NCBI GenBank assembly: GCA_002633005.1
Contig: NMRA01000088.1
Location: 990,880-1,052,366 of the forward strand
Reading direction: 5' to 3'
Length of the DNA stretch: 61,487 nt
From: Phoronis australis
Taxonomy: Eukaryota; Phoronida; Phoronidae
Shown here: in pieces, positions 24,509-37,100 of the stretch
Position numbering within the stretch: the first letter of the stretch is position 1
How the letters are laid out: each line of letters begins with the position of its first letter
The notes under the pieces: model-generated
The model's input: only the letters and a program-made list of their open reading frames with translations
What the model was told of the DNA's origin: nothing
The model's database searches: none
Translations under genes and position numbers: made by a program

Positions 24509-26985
24509 ACAAAAGACTAGAAGTAAATTTAATTAGCCAAGACTTCACCCGACAAAGTAAACCTCCGAGAGTCAGAAAAGATGTTGCTATCAACTCGGCA
24601 GGGAAAGTGGGGGCTCATCTGCTCGAAACTTTAACATTTTGTAAAAATCACCGAATTAAATGGACGAAACGACTAGGGCAAAGCGGAATTAAATATTTAC
24701 TTCCCGTATCCGCATTAGCTCCGTGTTTGTGTGTGTGTGTTTGTGTACGCAATGGACATTGGGTCAAGTTGCACTTGTGCAAATTGTTTTAGGGCAAGTC
24801 TGTATGTGGATGGGACTTAACATGCAAACTGGAATCGAAAATATTTCCTCAATACTTTTATATAGTTATATAGTAAGTATGAGACTGTTTAATTTTCAAT
24901 CCAATTATCATGGGCGATGCACTATAGGGGGCTGGGAGGGCTACAGACCCCCACTTATGTCTATGTCTTACTGAATTTTGAATATCAGTTGTTATCTTGG
25001 GAAGTTTGAAAGAAAAGGTAAACTGGACCCATTACAATGGTCCTAGTAAGGCTACCTAACTTTCAGACATCCATTTGTCACTGTCACCATTAGCTGGAAG
25101 AACTTTGGGACACGAACATATTAAAACGCTGAAGAAAAGGGAGGTATTACTTCCCAGGGCGATATCACTTCGAGAATTTGTACACATTTTGCTGAAATCA
25201 TACACTAAATAGCAAATTTATGTTATGCCTTTCAAACTTTTGTTCCAATCCCAGCTTAGTCTTTTATTATTACATGGAAAAGTTTATATTAAATCTATTT
25301 TTTTGAAAAAATGAAGATAGTGCAAAATGACAACTACTCACTCTGTGGACTTTTAATTACAAGTTTTGTAATGCGAGGATGCAGTACCATTTTGGAACGA
25401 AAGACAAACGTGACTTTAGTTGACACTATCCTTTCAATAGCCGAGATAAATGTACTGTTAGTTGCATACTCCGGAGATATTATTTTTACGAAATCAAGCA
25501 CACCTTAACTGTAGAACAATATTGTATTTCTACTCAATTCAAAGGGCGCCAGTAAATCTGTGGTTACAAAATTTAAACAAGTGTAATTGATATTGTCAAG
25601 ATATGGAAAAATAAGAAATTAAGAGAATCACCTCCCGACATGGCGTTTTTGACACCCTTATAGATTCACTATGAATATAAAGATACTAACACCCGTTTTG
25701 ATGACTTCAACCAATCCTCTTTCTGTCACCTGCTAATATCATTGGTGTGAACCGTCCAATTAAATGCAGGAATCAACTAAAAACTCGTACTCCCTAATAT
25801 CACAGACTGGACATTAGCGTCCATGGCAGGTGGTCTTTTCCCAGAGTTTACATGCAATTCGTCAAAAGCGTAGGTCACGCTTGCCCCTTTAGCAGACTTT
25901 GAAAGGAGTTTTCAAACTTTCCTCCAAACTTCTGAGGGTTGTGAAGCCTACAGAGCTTTATTTTGTTTCAGAGAAGTGCATGGGAAAGTTGTACTTAGTA
26001 TTTGTAAATAGGCCAAAACTGGGTTTAGTATCCTATTAAACCAAACAGAGCTGGGAAGTTTTAATGTAAGAGTGGTCGTTTTTCCTTCTCAATTTAGTTT
26101 CTGTTATTTTGTTGAAATATATCATTTAAAAAATCTAAATGGTCAAATCAAATTGTAAATGATAGATATCATAAGCTCTGCACTTGCCAACTTGTTATTC
26201 ACATGCCCAGAATTTACCTGTAATCTCAATAAGCTAATGGTTACGGACAGAACATGTATTTTGAGGCTTTAAAATGTATTTTGAGGCTTTAAAATGCATG
26301 CTTCAGAAATTAAAAATACCCTAGCAGTTTATTGTAGCATCACTCATGCGTATGTTACTCTCATTAGCAGTTTTGCTATCATTTGTTAACCAATCGCAGG
26401 GAAAGAAGATCTGGAGGCAGGCATGATCAGTTAGTCTCACCATCTTCTTGATGAACTTTTTATTAAACACTCCTTACATTAGCAAACTCCTTGAGGGGAT
26501 TCTGACACTAGCGGTGCCATTTTTTCAAGCTCTGTTCCTGTACAGTAAAATCTCACAAATGTATGATACAATATGGTGGAGGAACAAACGCTAGTAATTT
26601 TATCTTTTTTATCACAAAAAAGTACCAGAAAATAATGGCTTCATCTAAGTCTATGCCATAGTTACCACTGGACAAGGTTTTAAGAAACTGCAGCATTCCG
26701 GACAATGTTAGGAGCCACTGAAACATGAGAAACTACCAATTTCCGCAATTATATTTATCGGAAACTGGTAAATTTGCTCCATGCCATTGCTTTGAATTTC
26801 AGACAGTGTCACTTACAATTTCCACCATCTCAATTGTCCTTTATTCTCTCAATTACAGTATAGACACCACGTCAATTTCTTCCTGCCACAAACTTTAAGC
26901 AGTTTCAATTACAGTTCGCACATTCCAGACAATTCTTCAATCCCACATTTCATTGCTGACAGAGCTCCCTCTAGGACAACACTGG
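24509..26985. repeat. 2.48-kb direct duplication, copy 2
   Basis: This is a second copy of the block, beginning ACAAAAGACTAGAAGTAAAT and ending CTAGGACAACACTGGCA before unique DNA that leads into the GADD45GIP1 last exon. Differences from copy 1 are SNP-like substitutions and short indels, such as 15 extra bases near 25410 and a shorter segment near 26860. Confidence 0.95.
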
Positions 26986-27117
26986 CATTATCCATCTCAT
27001 CACCGCATTCTTCTTCCTGTTACATGTAGCTACACTCACAACTCCGTGTGGTTTGCATCTGTTCTCACATTCAGATTGAATCATCAGTACTACACTCCTA
27101 TGCAACCAGAGACCCCT

Positions 27118-30100
27118 CTAGGTTGAAGTTGACACTATCCGTGCTGTCATTTTGGCAACCTTTTCTGCCTTCTTTCGCTTCTTTGCCTCTTCCTGCTCCC
27201 GCTTTGCCTTTTCTTCTTGCATTTGCTTGAACTTTTCATCTCTAGGATCGATGTCATAACCTGCAGACAAAGTTATAGATACAAACAACTGCTTCCTTTT
27301 GCCAGCAAAACTAACTTAAGATTTGGACAATTTTTCGCCAGAAAACAGGTTTCAACTTGTTCCTTACTGAGATTGGCAGCTACTGAGTTTCGGAAGAACT
27401 GACAGTTCTTTGCGCGAGACCGCAGCTCAAAATATATCCACATTACTCAAATTTGAGTGTTTTTGTGACAAAGTCATAATTTGTAATGTAACAGGCACAA
27501 AAGTACATGGCACACGAGCAACCTTACGCAACAAAACTGTTGGGCCTCTTACTGATATCCAACAGTTAAATTAAAAAGAGCTATATATCCCTGGTCCATG
27601 GTAAAATAGGTAAAAAGTCCCTTCACCAGCATTCACCAAATTTTATGAATTAAAACTTTGAAAAATGCTCAAAAACCGTGTCTCGGATTTTCCATACAGT
27701 TAGCACTGATTTTTTAATGACACTTTTGTGAAATAGGGGTACACGCAACCTTAAGCTGACAACCACATTGCTTTCCGTGCAAAAATCTCTGTAAACAAAT
27801 GCACTGGGGCCTAAGTTTGAATAGCAATGAACGCCTTCCGCCAAACACCAACTTTTGATTTAGACTGCTCACTGCTCATAAATTCGGAGTCATCTTCTCA
27901 CTTATTCAGTTTAGAAAATACTTCTAAGCTTGAGAATAACCTCCCTAAAACCGCTATGAGGTGGTGGCGTATTACAGCTATTATAAAACTCTCTTGGTCT
28001 ATTTACACCGACCTCTAGTCTATATACACAGTCACGACGTTTCAGTCGGTCTCTTCTCCAGCCATCGTCAGGTGTTCCTGCCTCGCACAAAAAATCCCAC
28101 TATGAGTGTACCACGTATCCGTGCTCATTCTTCTAAGAACGCGGGAACACCTGACGATGGCCGGAGAAGAGACCAACCGAAAGGTCGTGACAGTGTATAT
28201 AGACTAGAGGTCGGTGTAAATAGACCAAGAGATTTTTATAATAGTTGAGAATAACCGAAAGGTTACTATTGCTCAAGAGTCAAGGTCCACCATTTGGGTG
28301 TCACGGCAACCTAGTTTCGGCCACCGAAGCAGTATGGCCATCACCAGAATTGCAGGTGATCTATTGTAACCAATTTCGATTCACGCAAAGGATGAGAATG
28401 AGATTATGTTGCATCAGCAATGCAAATACACCGGAGAAGTGGTTCATAATGACTTTCCCCCAAAAAAATTTGCAAGTAGTGCTCCATTCCTAAGGGGGCA
28501 GTACCAAAGAAGTCCCTGGCTTCCTCCATAAGTTGTTTTCTCTTGGCTTCCAGTTTCTCTCGCTCTTCTATCTTTTTCGCCATCTTTGCCTCGTGTTGGC
28601 GCAGCAGCTCAGGCATTCGCTCCATACTCTTCAGTATTTTGGCTTCTCTGTAACAAGTACGGTGTTGTTAGAGGTTTGATGTTTCCATGAAATATCATGA
28701 AGTTTAATACAAGTATACTTGATCAACTTTGCCAGTTCTGCCAAAAAAAAACATCCGATTGGTACTTGATGATGACTTCCAGATCACAAACCAATCAAAT
28801 ATCTTAGCATGTTGACTCAGCAGAACCAACAAAGGCAATCAACTGTAGGCTATGTGCCAAATGTGAACCTTTAAACAGAGAAATACAAAAGGTAGGATTC
28901 TGGAATTTCTTTCAAACACCGAAGTGGCAGTGGGCTTAGGAACAGTACAGTTCACAAATATCTTGCTGAAAGGGCCTGCATGTCTGAAGGAGGGCAAGAC
29001 ATAGCCAGCTATCCAGCAAAGCGTAACAAACATCAATTGCCTCGAAAGCAACCCCCAATTATCCTCTAAACATCACGGGCTCGCCACCAAAAAGACGCAC
29101 CTGTTTTTCTTGTACTCCACCTCTTCAGCCTTCTCAGCACGTACTTTGGCCATCATTTCTTCAAGGGACGGCTCCCACTCTTTCTCATCTTCTATTGAAT
29201 CCTGAAGCTATGAGTTCAAAATAAGGGTCAACAGTAGGCACAGAAACTAAGAGCTAAACAAAAAATGCTTCATGCAACCAACTTAAAAAAACTGGACTAC
29301 AGGCAATATGCAGTAACTGCACTTGTGTATACTGTGTTAACCTGGGGGGGAGCTAAAGCTGTGACTAAACATAAGAAGGTTACCTTTCAGCAAAATCCAA
29401 CTACCCCATTTAAGCTGAGCACAACCAAACAACAGCTCATGAGTTTTTGATGAAGGGTGAGAAACGAACGAGAGTCTTGAACTGAAATTTACCAGGAGAG
29501 TGTTTGGTATGATTTAGAGCTACAATTGGTTGGCCAATAAGGTTATGAACACTGCACTGAATGTCCAGTCTGTGCTCCCGAGAGATGTCGAAAATTTGGC
29601 AAATGTAGGCCAAGTACACGTCAAGATAATGAGCTGATTATGGTTAGTAAAATGTCATGAAGCTTGACAAACAGTTGATTTACTGGAAATTCAGCAAGCA
29701 AATGTTTTCCAATGATCAGATAGTTCTTGAATTTCAAACCATTTCAGGACTTCTAGATACGATTGTAGTACCCACTATTACACATTGATTTCAAGAACAA
29801 GTTTCTCTCTACAACTGTCCACTAAGGTTCAAATGTTTATGGCATCTAAGTTAGTGACAAGCATGCTTGACAAGAATTATGGAAAACAAGAGTTTGGTCA
29901 GTTATTGAGTCTTTGCTCAAACACCATTCCGCTACACGATGAACTAAAGAGCAGCCTAGTCAGCCATCTAGCTGTATAAAGTCCAACGTCACAATACAGC
30001 TAGGAACCACTGTGTGTTAACCTCGCACAGACCTTGAAAATTCAGACTGCCCGGATAGTTTTGCTAGTCAAGTCATTGCGAAACTTATATCAAAACAATC

Positions 30101-31571
30101 TAATAAACGTCATTTCTTACATAATTTTCTGCATAATGTAACAAAGAGAAGTCTGTCGTCATCTTGAAAACAGTATGCTTACGATACATGTATGTGCCAT
30201 TGACAACATTTTTGCGACATCTTTCCAGAGACAGAGACAGCTTTGCCAAAGCAAATTTTGCTTTGAAATTCAGTTTACTGGTATCAAAATACCAAAAACC
30301 TACAACGAACTGAAACCAGTCATATTAACCTATTGTGACCCCTACGCAACCTTGCGGAAGAACAGATGATTGAAGAATCGACAAAAAATGGCCAGTAGGT
30401 GACACTCTGTACCACTCTAAGCTCGTTAAAAAATTAAAATTAAATAAGGCTGTCCAGGATTACACAGCGATTCTCAAATCTCGCTGCATTTACCCGCAAT
30501 GCCGTAAACATCTGCCAGGCACATTGGTTGCCTCATTTTCGTGCCAATGGAGTTTCACACGTCATTTGTTATTGTCTGATTCTTCGCAAGTTTTTCTCGG
30601 TTGAATTACTCTATTTGTAACATCACTACTGTGTTAGCTGTGGGCTGCATCAGTTTGATAAACTGGACAAATACCCCTGGATGCGTGGTGTGAAATTCTT
30701 TGTCTTCCCGACATCAATGAGACACGAAAATGTGCCCAATTTCCAAAGGAGAGTTCTATAATCGCCGTGTAATCCAGGATGACCCTATTAGACTGTTTGT
30801 TGTCATAAAATTGGTCTCATAAATGTCCTTAGGGTGATAGGACTCTATTTAGGTTACCAGCAACAACATTGAAACCATCAATGACTCAAGAAAATGCTTC
30901 AGGGTAGGGCAACTTTAAGTTGCAAATCACACATGTATTGACAATCACTTAGCAAATATGGACGCATCCAAGAAAACAGCATAAACCAGAAAGAATGCAA
31001 GTGTGTGATTAGTACTCGAATTTACCAAGTGTAGAGTTAATAATAGTATCTTGTCATTGAGATGATTTTTATGAGAACATTTTTATGAGAGTGAAGGCCT
31101 ACAGCTTTCGGTATTCACCTCTTCTTTCGTCGGCCATAACATGGCCGGGTTCACTCCCGTAACACTCCCGTATCTCGCCCAGAGTGTTCTATTTCGTCTC
31201 AACCAAAAGTCAGGGGTGTAATTTTCAGGCTTTGGCTGGAGTTCCGCACTGCAGAAGTGTTTAAACGTTTTCGCTTTGTTGCGAACTGACAGTCTTGAAA
31301 CGTCGCGTAACTTTTCAATTTCCTCTTGACGTACGTCGTCGTCAAAATCATCGAGTTCCCCGAAATCGAATGCATCGTTCTGGGGCCTTGAACAATAGTA
31401 CCTAAGCACAGAATAGCTCAGTGGGCGGCAGGCTACAACTGAGCCACCTTGGGCCCTGACTTTAACTTTGACAGTGTTGTAAATCTTGTCATAATACCGA
31501 ATAAGCACGCAGCATTTGTTGGTCGCAGCCATTTTTACAAACGCCAGCGCCGCCAATTGGGAATTACTCAT
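27118..31571 (-). CDS. GADD45GIP1: Mitoribosomal protein mL64 / CRIF1 (four exons)
   Basis: This encodes the growth-arrest interacting protein GADD45GIP1 (CRIF1, mL64), a metazoan protein of the mitochondrial large ribosomal subunit needed to insert nascent membrane proteins. Exons on the - strand: 31571-31119, 29201-29101, 28647-28505 and 27260-27118. Phases are 0, 2 and 1 and agree, giving 840 nt and 279 aa with stop TAG at 27120-27118. Family marks in order: ARYGSVTGVNPAMLWPTKEE (end of exon 1), EKEWEPSLEEMM (exon 2), MERMPELL and a charged helix (exon 3), and GYDIDPRDEKFKQM then a Lys/Glu-rich coiled tail (exon 4). The basic N-terminus suits a mitochondrial presequence. A second in-frame ATG at 31532 has the better context (AAAATGGCTGC) and would give 266 aa. 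I think it is the likelier start. Confidence 0.93.
27978..28244. mobile_element. Foldback element in GADD45GIP1 intron 3
   Basis: Two arms of about 105 bp are inverted copies. Both carry CTATTATAAAA at the outer edge, CTCTTGGTCTATTTACACCG, CTCTAGTCTATATACAC, and CCATCGTCAGGTGTTCC near the inner end. The spacer is about 50 bp. There is no open frame for a transposase. It is a MITE-like hairpin element within the 1.2-kb intron between exons 3 and 4. Confidence 0.88.
30447..30786. mobile_element. MITE-like element, AGGATTACAC inverted ends
   Basis: The left end GTCCAGGATTACACAGCGATT and the right end (reverse strand) TCCTGGATTACACGGCGATT are imperfect inverted copies about 340 bp apart, within GADD45GIP1 intron 1. 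Inner segments also share TTTCACAC and CATTTTCGTG in inverted order, so the whole element may be an old foldback. Confidence 0.5.
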
Positions 31572-34109
31572 TATCCAAATCGTCTAGGTGGACGCCCCAG
31601 GCCCGGAGCACAGCCAGTCACATGAGGGGCTACGTGCTGCCTATAATACACGGTGCTCAAAATGCCGACGGACAAAATAATTCATTTTATTGTGATGAGG
31701 GGATCTGCGAAGGATGTGTCCTGGCAATCACAGCATTCGATTTGGGGATGATCTCGCGTTGATTGGAGACCGTGCAATTGAGCTGCAACTCGGAAAACTT
31801 AAAACATGCTTGGAGAATTTTGTAAAAACTGGTATCTTGCAATGAATCTAGCAAAAAATAATTTTATTGCTTACAAGCGCCTTTTCACTCGAAAAATGGT
31901 ACTTTGGCGATAAATTAGTTGAAACCAAACTGAATTAATATACCTAGGTGCCTCCTGTTTGTCAAAGTTTTGAGTAGTAAGATTGCTTTTCACCGTCAAT
32001 CCTTTTTAAGCTGTTTGATAGCGGATTCTACCAGTCTTCAGCTATGGTGCAGACGGATTTGGGGTGTCTCAATTGTCAATTTTAGAAAGAGCTGTGTTCG
32101 ACATCCGATTTCTTTAAGTACGCCTTGCGACTAAACAAAAAGTTGGACGCCAAGTGTCACGGCTAGGGGCGAGTTTGGAACATATAAGTGGTATACGTAC
32201 TATACCTGCTGTTTACTGGACAAAGCTGATTCAGACGAAGCCTCAAAGACATCATTCTTACAAAATGTTACGACAAAAGTGTAAAGACGGCGGCAGGCAC
32301 AACTGGGCATATTCTGTAAACATGTTACTGTATACGGGTTTGGAGAGTTATATGCCCAGTTGCATAAAACTGCCCAAACAGGGACTCAACTCAGTCCCGT
32401 AATTCTACTGCGTATTCGTAGATTAGTGAAAACCTTGTTATCCTTTCTTGTGCTGTCATCATTACTAAGCCAATGTATCGAGAGTGAACTCTAAGTTGAA
32501 TTATCAATATTTTTGAAAATAATGTAGGGAAATTTTCATGCAACGCCCCTAATTTAAGGACTAAGTCCCTAATCATTGTGATTGAAGTAAGGGTTCATTT
32601 TTAGTTATATTGCTAGAAAATGTCAGCAGTTAAAGAGGAGCTTGTAATAAAGATAAAATGATAGAAGCAATATTACACCAGTGAGTAAGGAACGAAAAAA
32701 AAATACGTAGAAGCTTTGGGGAACTTTTCTGAGTCCCTATTTAGGACTGTTTCATGCAACCGGTTATACAACTGGTTATACGGACCGGGTGACGTATCAT
32801 TCCTTTGGGTCAGAGATTAATTGACTGACGTAAAAAATTGGCACTCTGCATATGCGCGCACCCAGCCTTCAATATGGGGGGATGCCAAAAGTGACTAAAA
32901 AGTGCGATTTTGGCTTTTTAACTAAAATCACAAATTGACGTCTGCAAGAGCGGAAAACAGAATGCGAATGCTCTTTCACTCTAGATTTCAGAAATTTATG
33001 TTAAAATATGTCATTACCAACCAGATTTTTGACAAATTCCTCTGAGTGAAGAGTACCGGTCCCTAACTGGAGTCTGGCCAACAATTCAATACTGAACAAA
33101 ATGGCGGCACTACCGTATCCCAGTAGACAAGAACAGAGGCAAATTTCTAGACTCAATTTACTCTTCACAGCTTCAAAGATTACTGCTGAATACCTTTCCT
33201 GGAAATCCAATCAATTTCCATTTTGTTCATAAAACTGCCGTCAAATGGGACTCACCCCATTTTCCTCATTTTTAGACTAGCTACAAACGGGTCTGAACCG
33301 AGGCTTAGACCAGTGACGATTGGAAGTGAGATTTATACTGAGTCTACAGTATTGAAGAACCCATTCAGATTCACTGACATCGAAATCACAGAGTGTCACT
33401 CATCAACAAAGATGACGTCCGGCAAAGATGTTTGACCGCACGACTGCCACTGATGTAAAAAAATAATAAAAATAACTGTTGTCAGTAAGCAGTAATTCTC
33501 AAATCCCGATCATTTTTCACACAATCCCGATTCCCTAAAATTCAACATTTAATCCCGAATCACGACGATTTGAACCGCAATTTCTAAATTCCCACAGTCA
33601 AATTCGCTTCGATCCTGCTTCCAATAATTTCCACACCCGGTGAATCACGGAATTTTTCCGCATTTCCCGCTGGATCGCGGCCCCGGGGATCGATCACGAT
33701 TCCCGAAAAAGCCTTTCCTCCTGGCTTCAGAAAAACTCAGTCCCAGACATCCCCACTTGTCTTTTGTGGAATATAGTTTACCACAGGAACTTCAAAGTTA
33801 AGTTTTCTCCTGATCCGTCAAAAGAGCCACTTCGAGTGATGCAATATCTGTGGCTCATGGTCACGGTGCTGTGCTTCCTTCTGTTCCGCCATAGAAATCT
33901 AGCCCTGGGCTGGAGTTTTTGACGACAATAGCACAAACAGGTGATCTGAATAGCATATTCGAATCTTAGATAAAAGCAGGTGAGGTAAGTACAGTTCCTG
34001 AATCACGGCCATTTGGCGTTATCTAACGACTGACATCGAACGCTTTTATGTTTAGAACACTCGCGGCTACCTGTCGTCCCATTGATCAGCAGGCTTTCCG
34101 TTCTGCCTT
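31572..34109. other. Intergenic between divergent genes
   Basis: This is a 2.5-kb spacer between GADD45GIP1 (-) and the SLC52A-like gene (+), which are head to head. It should hold both promoters, but I can point to no decisive motif. A 69-aa - strand frame at 33001-33210 ends in a plausible donor (gtaatg) but has no family match. Confidence 0.4.
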
Positions 34110-37100
34110 ATGAAAATCGCACAAGTCTGCCGCCGATGTCCTGCAATGATGGCTGCTGGAGAGGAAAAAGTATCACTTCATCAGATCTTGGTGAGCTTTG
34201 CCATCGGACACCAATGCTCCATACTCGTCGACAGCATCACAACAGAGTTGCCTATACTGGTCCAGACACTACCCGAACTTTGGGACTTTCCCGTGGTCTT
34301 AAATTTCTGGCACGCTCTAGTCTGCACACTTGTGTCGCTAATCGTTCTGGCTCTGACGAAGTTAACGAATGTTATTGACGTTCTCCACCGACACAGACCA
34401 GTGCTGCTGTTAACGCTGAATATCCTTAAGGTAGTTCTCATGGTTTTTATGATTACTAACTGGGACAGAACGTCAATTGTGTACGGCAAAAAGTGCAGCA
34501 TCGCGTTTCAAGTGATCTGGGTGTTGATAATTTCCGTGGGAAAAGTAGACTACTTATTTGGTTTGGCGTATGTCGCATCGCTTTCTCAAAGGTGTGTGAC
34601 TGTGTTCTTCGTTGGAATGGGTTGCAGTGGCATCATTTACGGACTCGTCACGTTTTTCCAAGGTGCCGGAGATTTTGATTGCGTCAACGAACCGCAAAAC
34701 GCAACGCGCAGTGGTCTAAGAACATGACCACTGGCGACAAATCAGACAACATGAAAGACTGGAATAATAGCTTGGACTTCACAGGCGGGCATGAAGTAGT
34801 TGTTTTTAGGCCGCTGTTGTTTACCGTAGATTCCTATTTTAGCATCGTAACGGGCATTACCTTTTGCTGCTGCGGTTCACTTCTCTGCCACGTGATTGTT
34901 CTTCGTCTGCGACCAACGGATGATGACACAGAAGTCCTCAAGCTCATATCCCGGGGCGACACTGATGCTAGCAATGTCAAAGGAGTAACTGACATCACAA
35001 AGACCGATAATCTTAAGGAGGCAAAATATCGGACGAGTGAGATAGCTAAAGAAAAGTCAGGGACCCAAACTGCAAAGGTCTCAACTCCAGAAGATGACAG
35101 CGACACCTTGAGAGTGAACGCCATTGTAGTGATTGTGTACGGGTGCTTGCTAAAAGGATTGACTCAAGGTGCCTCTGAGCCGTTGATGACATATGCAACT
35201 TTGCCGTATGGTAACTTATCATTCAGTCTATGTCGCCGGCTTTCTTCTGCCGCAGAACCTCTTGCAAGTATTGTGTACGCTATTTTCCCTACCCAGTCTA
35301 TACGGGCCTTGACTTTGATATTTGGAACGTACGTAACATTCTGTGTATACGTTTGTGTAGTAGCCGTTATGAGCCCTTCACCCCCTTTCGTCTCAACTCA
35401 CCCTGTCCTTGGCAGTAGCTTAGTGGTAAGTATTTCTTGTTCATTTCTACAGGCAACTTGTTTAATTATTTGAGAATTATTTAAAGAGGCCTGGAACTCG
35501 AAAAACACACTAAATTGGCGATATTCGGAATAGTTCTCCGCCAATAAAATAGAATTCAACCTGCTCACCAAGTACTTTACGGTTTGTTTGTAAAGATTTT
35601 GAATTTCTGTTGATATCGAAGCATTTTTCTTTTGGTTTCAAATTTCAGAAAACTGCTTGTCACGTTGTCAATTTTTCTCCCACAAGGCAAAGTAAATCTC
35701 CTTACTTGGTATAGCAAGACATAGGCGCACATGTAACACATTTTCCTTATATGGAAAATGTCAACTTGAACCGGGATTTCCTCATATGTCACTTTTGATG
35801 TAAACAAAACAATGGCGACCTCAAGCGGCAGCCACCCCGATTAAGAGGCAACTGATGTAAGTCATAACTTTTTAAAATTAGTTGAAGGTATCATAGTATT
35901 GATATATAATCTAAAGACACTTGGAATTACTTTTGGAAAACTGCTTGCTTCACTGGCAAACCTCATGCTGTGATGTCGACCTCAAATTGGGAGTGTGATC
36001 ACACACACATGATAATCTGCCGTTAATATTCATCTTGTCAGTCAACTGTTTGTCGAACGACTGTGAGCACATGCGCGCATTTACTTAAGTGGGAAATTCT
36101 GTGGTGACTACAAAGTTTTTCCTTTGTGCGTAATTAAAAAAATGTGAGTTTTGGGGTTTCTTTGAAAATTCCCTCACACGGGAAAGTGAATAATTTTGTA
36201 GTGGATGCTGCGAGATGGTACTTTCGTCTCATTACGCACCCGCGCTGCGGAGTGAGTAACCTATCTACTGATAACGGGTGGTTAACTAACGTATTCAATA
36301 AATATGGGCGCCCTGTACATGACCAAGCTGTCACAACGTTCCAAATTGTCACAACTTCAAAAGTGTGACAATTTGGGCCAGGGCTGTAGGCCCAAATTGT
36401 CACAATTTGCCAAAATTGTCACTGCTTGTGACATTTGGTCTTGCACAGGCCCAAACTAACACAACGGTCCAAATTGTCCCAACAATGTAAGAAGTGTAAG
36501 GGGCATATATTTGCTACAGTGGTGAAAAATTTTTACCAAAAATTCGCGCTACTATATACGCACTCGCAAACTAAAGCTCAGGCAATGAGAACAGTCATCA
36601 ATTCAGTAAGTGCATGAATATGAGGTTAAAATTATGAATCTAAATATCAATTTGCTCCCCGAAAAATGTACAAGATAAAGACGCGTTTGTAAACATATTT
36701 TGTTTTACGGTAAAACCTCGTAATTGAGCAGATGCACTTAAAGGAGTATGCCACCCAAAAAACAACCTAATTTGTATTAATTTAGATCGAGTAGTTCTAC
36801 ACCATAAGGCCACGTACGGTTGCGTTACCTGACACCTGACGGCAGACGGAGGTGTTGAAATTATCCAATGACGTAATTGGTTTCACACGCAGTCTGTTCA
36901 GCAGTTCACAACACGGGTTACTGCCGGTGTCAGCTTATTGCTTGAACTCACCGTTTAACACCAATAAATCATCAAACTTCGATGTGAAACCCTTAAAAAT
37001 ACACCGAGTTCCTATAAAAACGTGTTGTTTTATTTCGGTGTTACGGATTTATTGGTGTTTGGACACACCGTAACCTACAAAGTCCGGCAGGCCAATAATG

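Larger units (their letters stand above)
20922..27117. other. Intergenic block with large direct duplication
   Basis: I see no gene. Most of it is the duplicated 2.48-kb block (separate entries). Paired open frames at 22237-22491 and 24723-24974 exist only because the block is present twice and show no family signature. Confidence 0.4.

Noticed and set aside
24271-24792. 173-aa frame near the duplication
   Set aside because: It runs across the N at 24508, a probable false junction, and has no family signature.
33001-33210. 69-aa - strand frame ending near a gtaatg donor
   Set aside because: No recognisable motif or neighbouring exon. Left as unassigned intergenic sequence.
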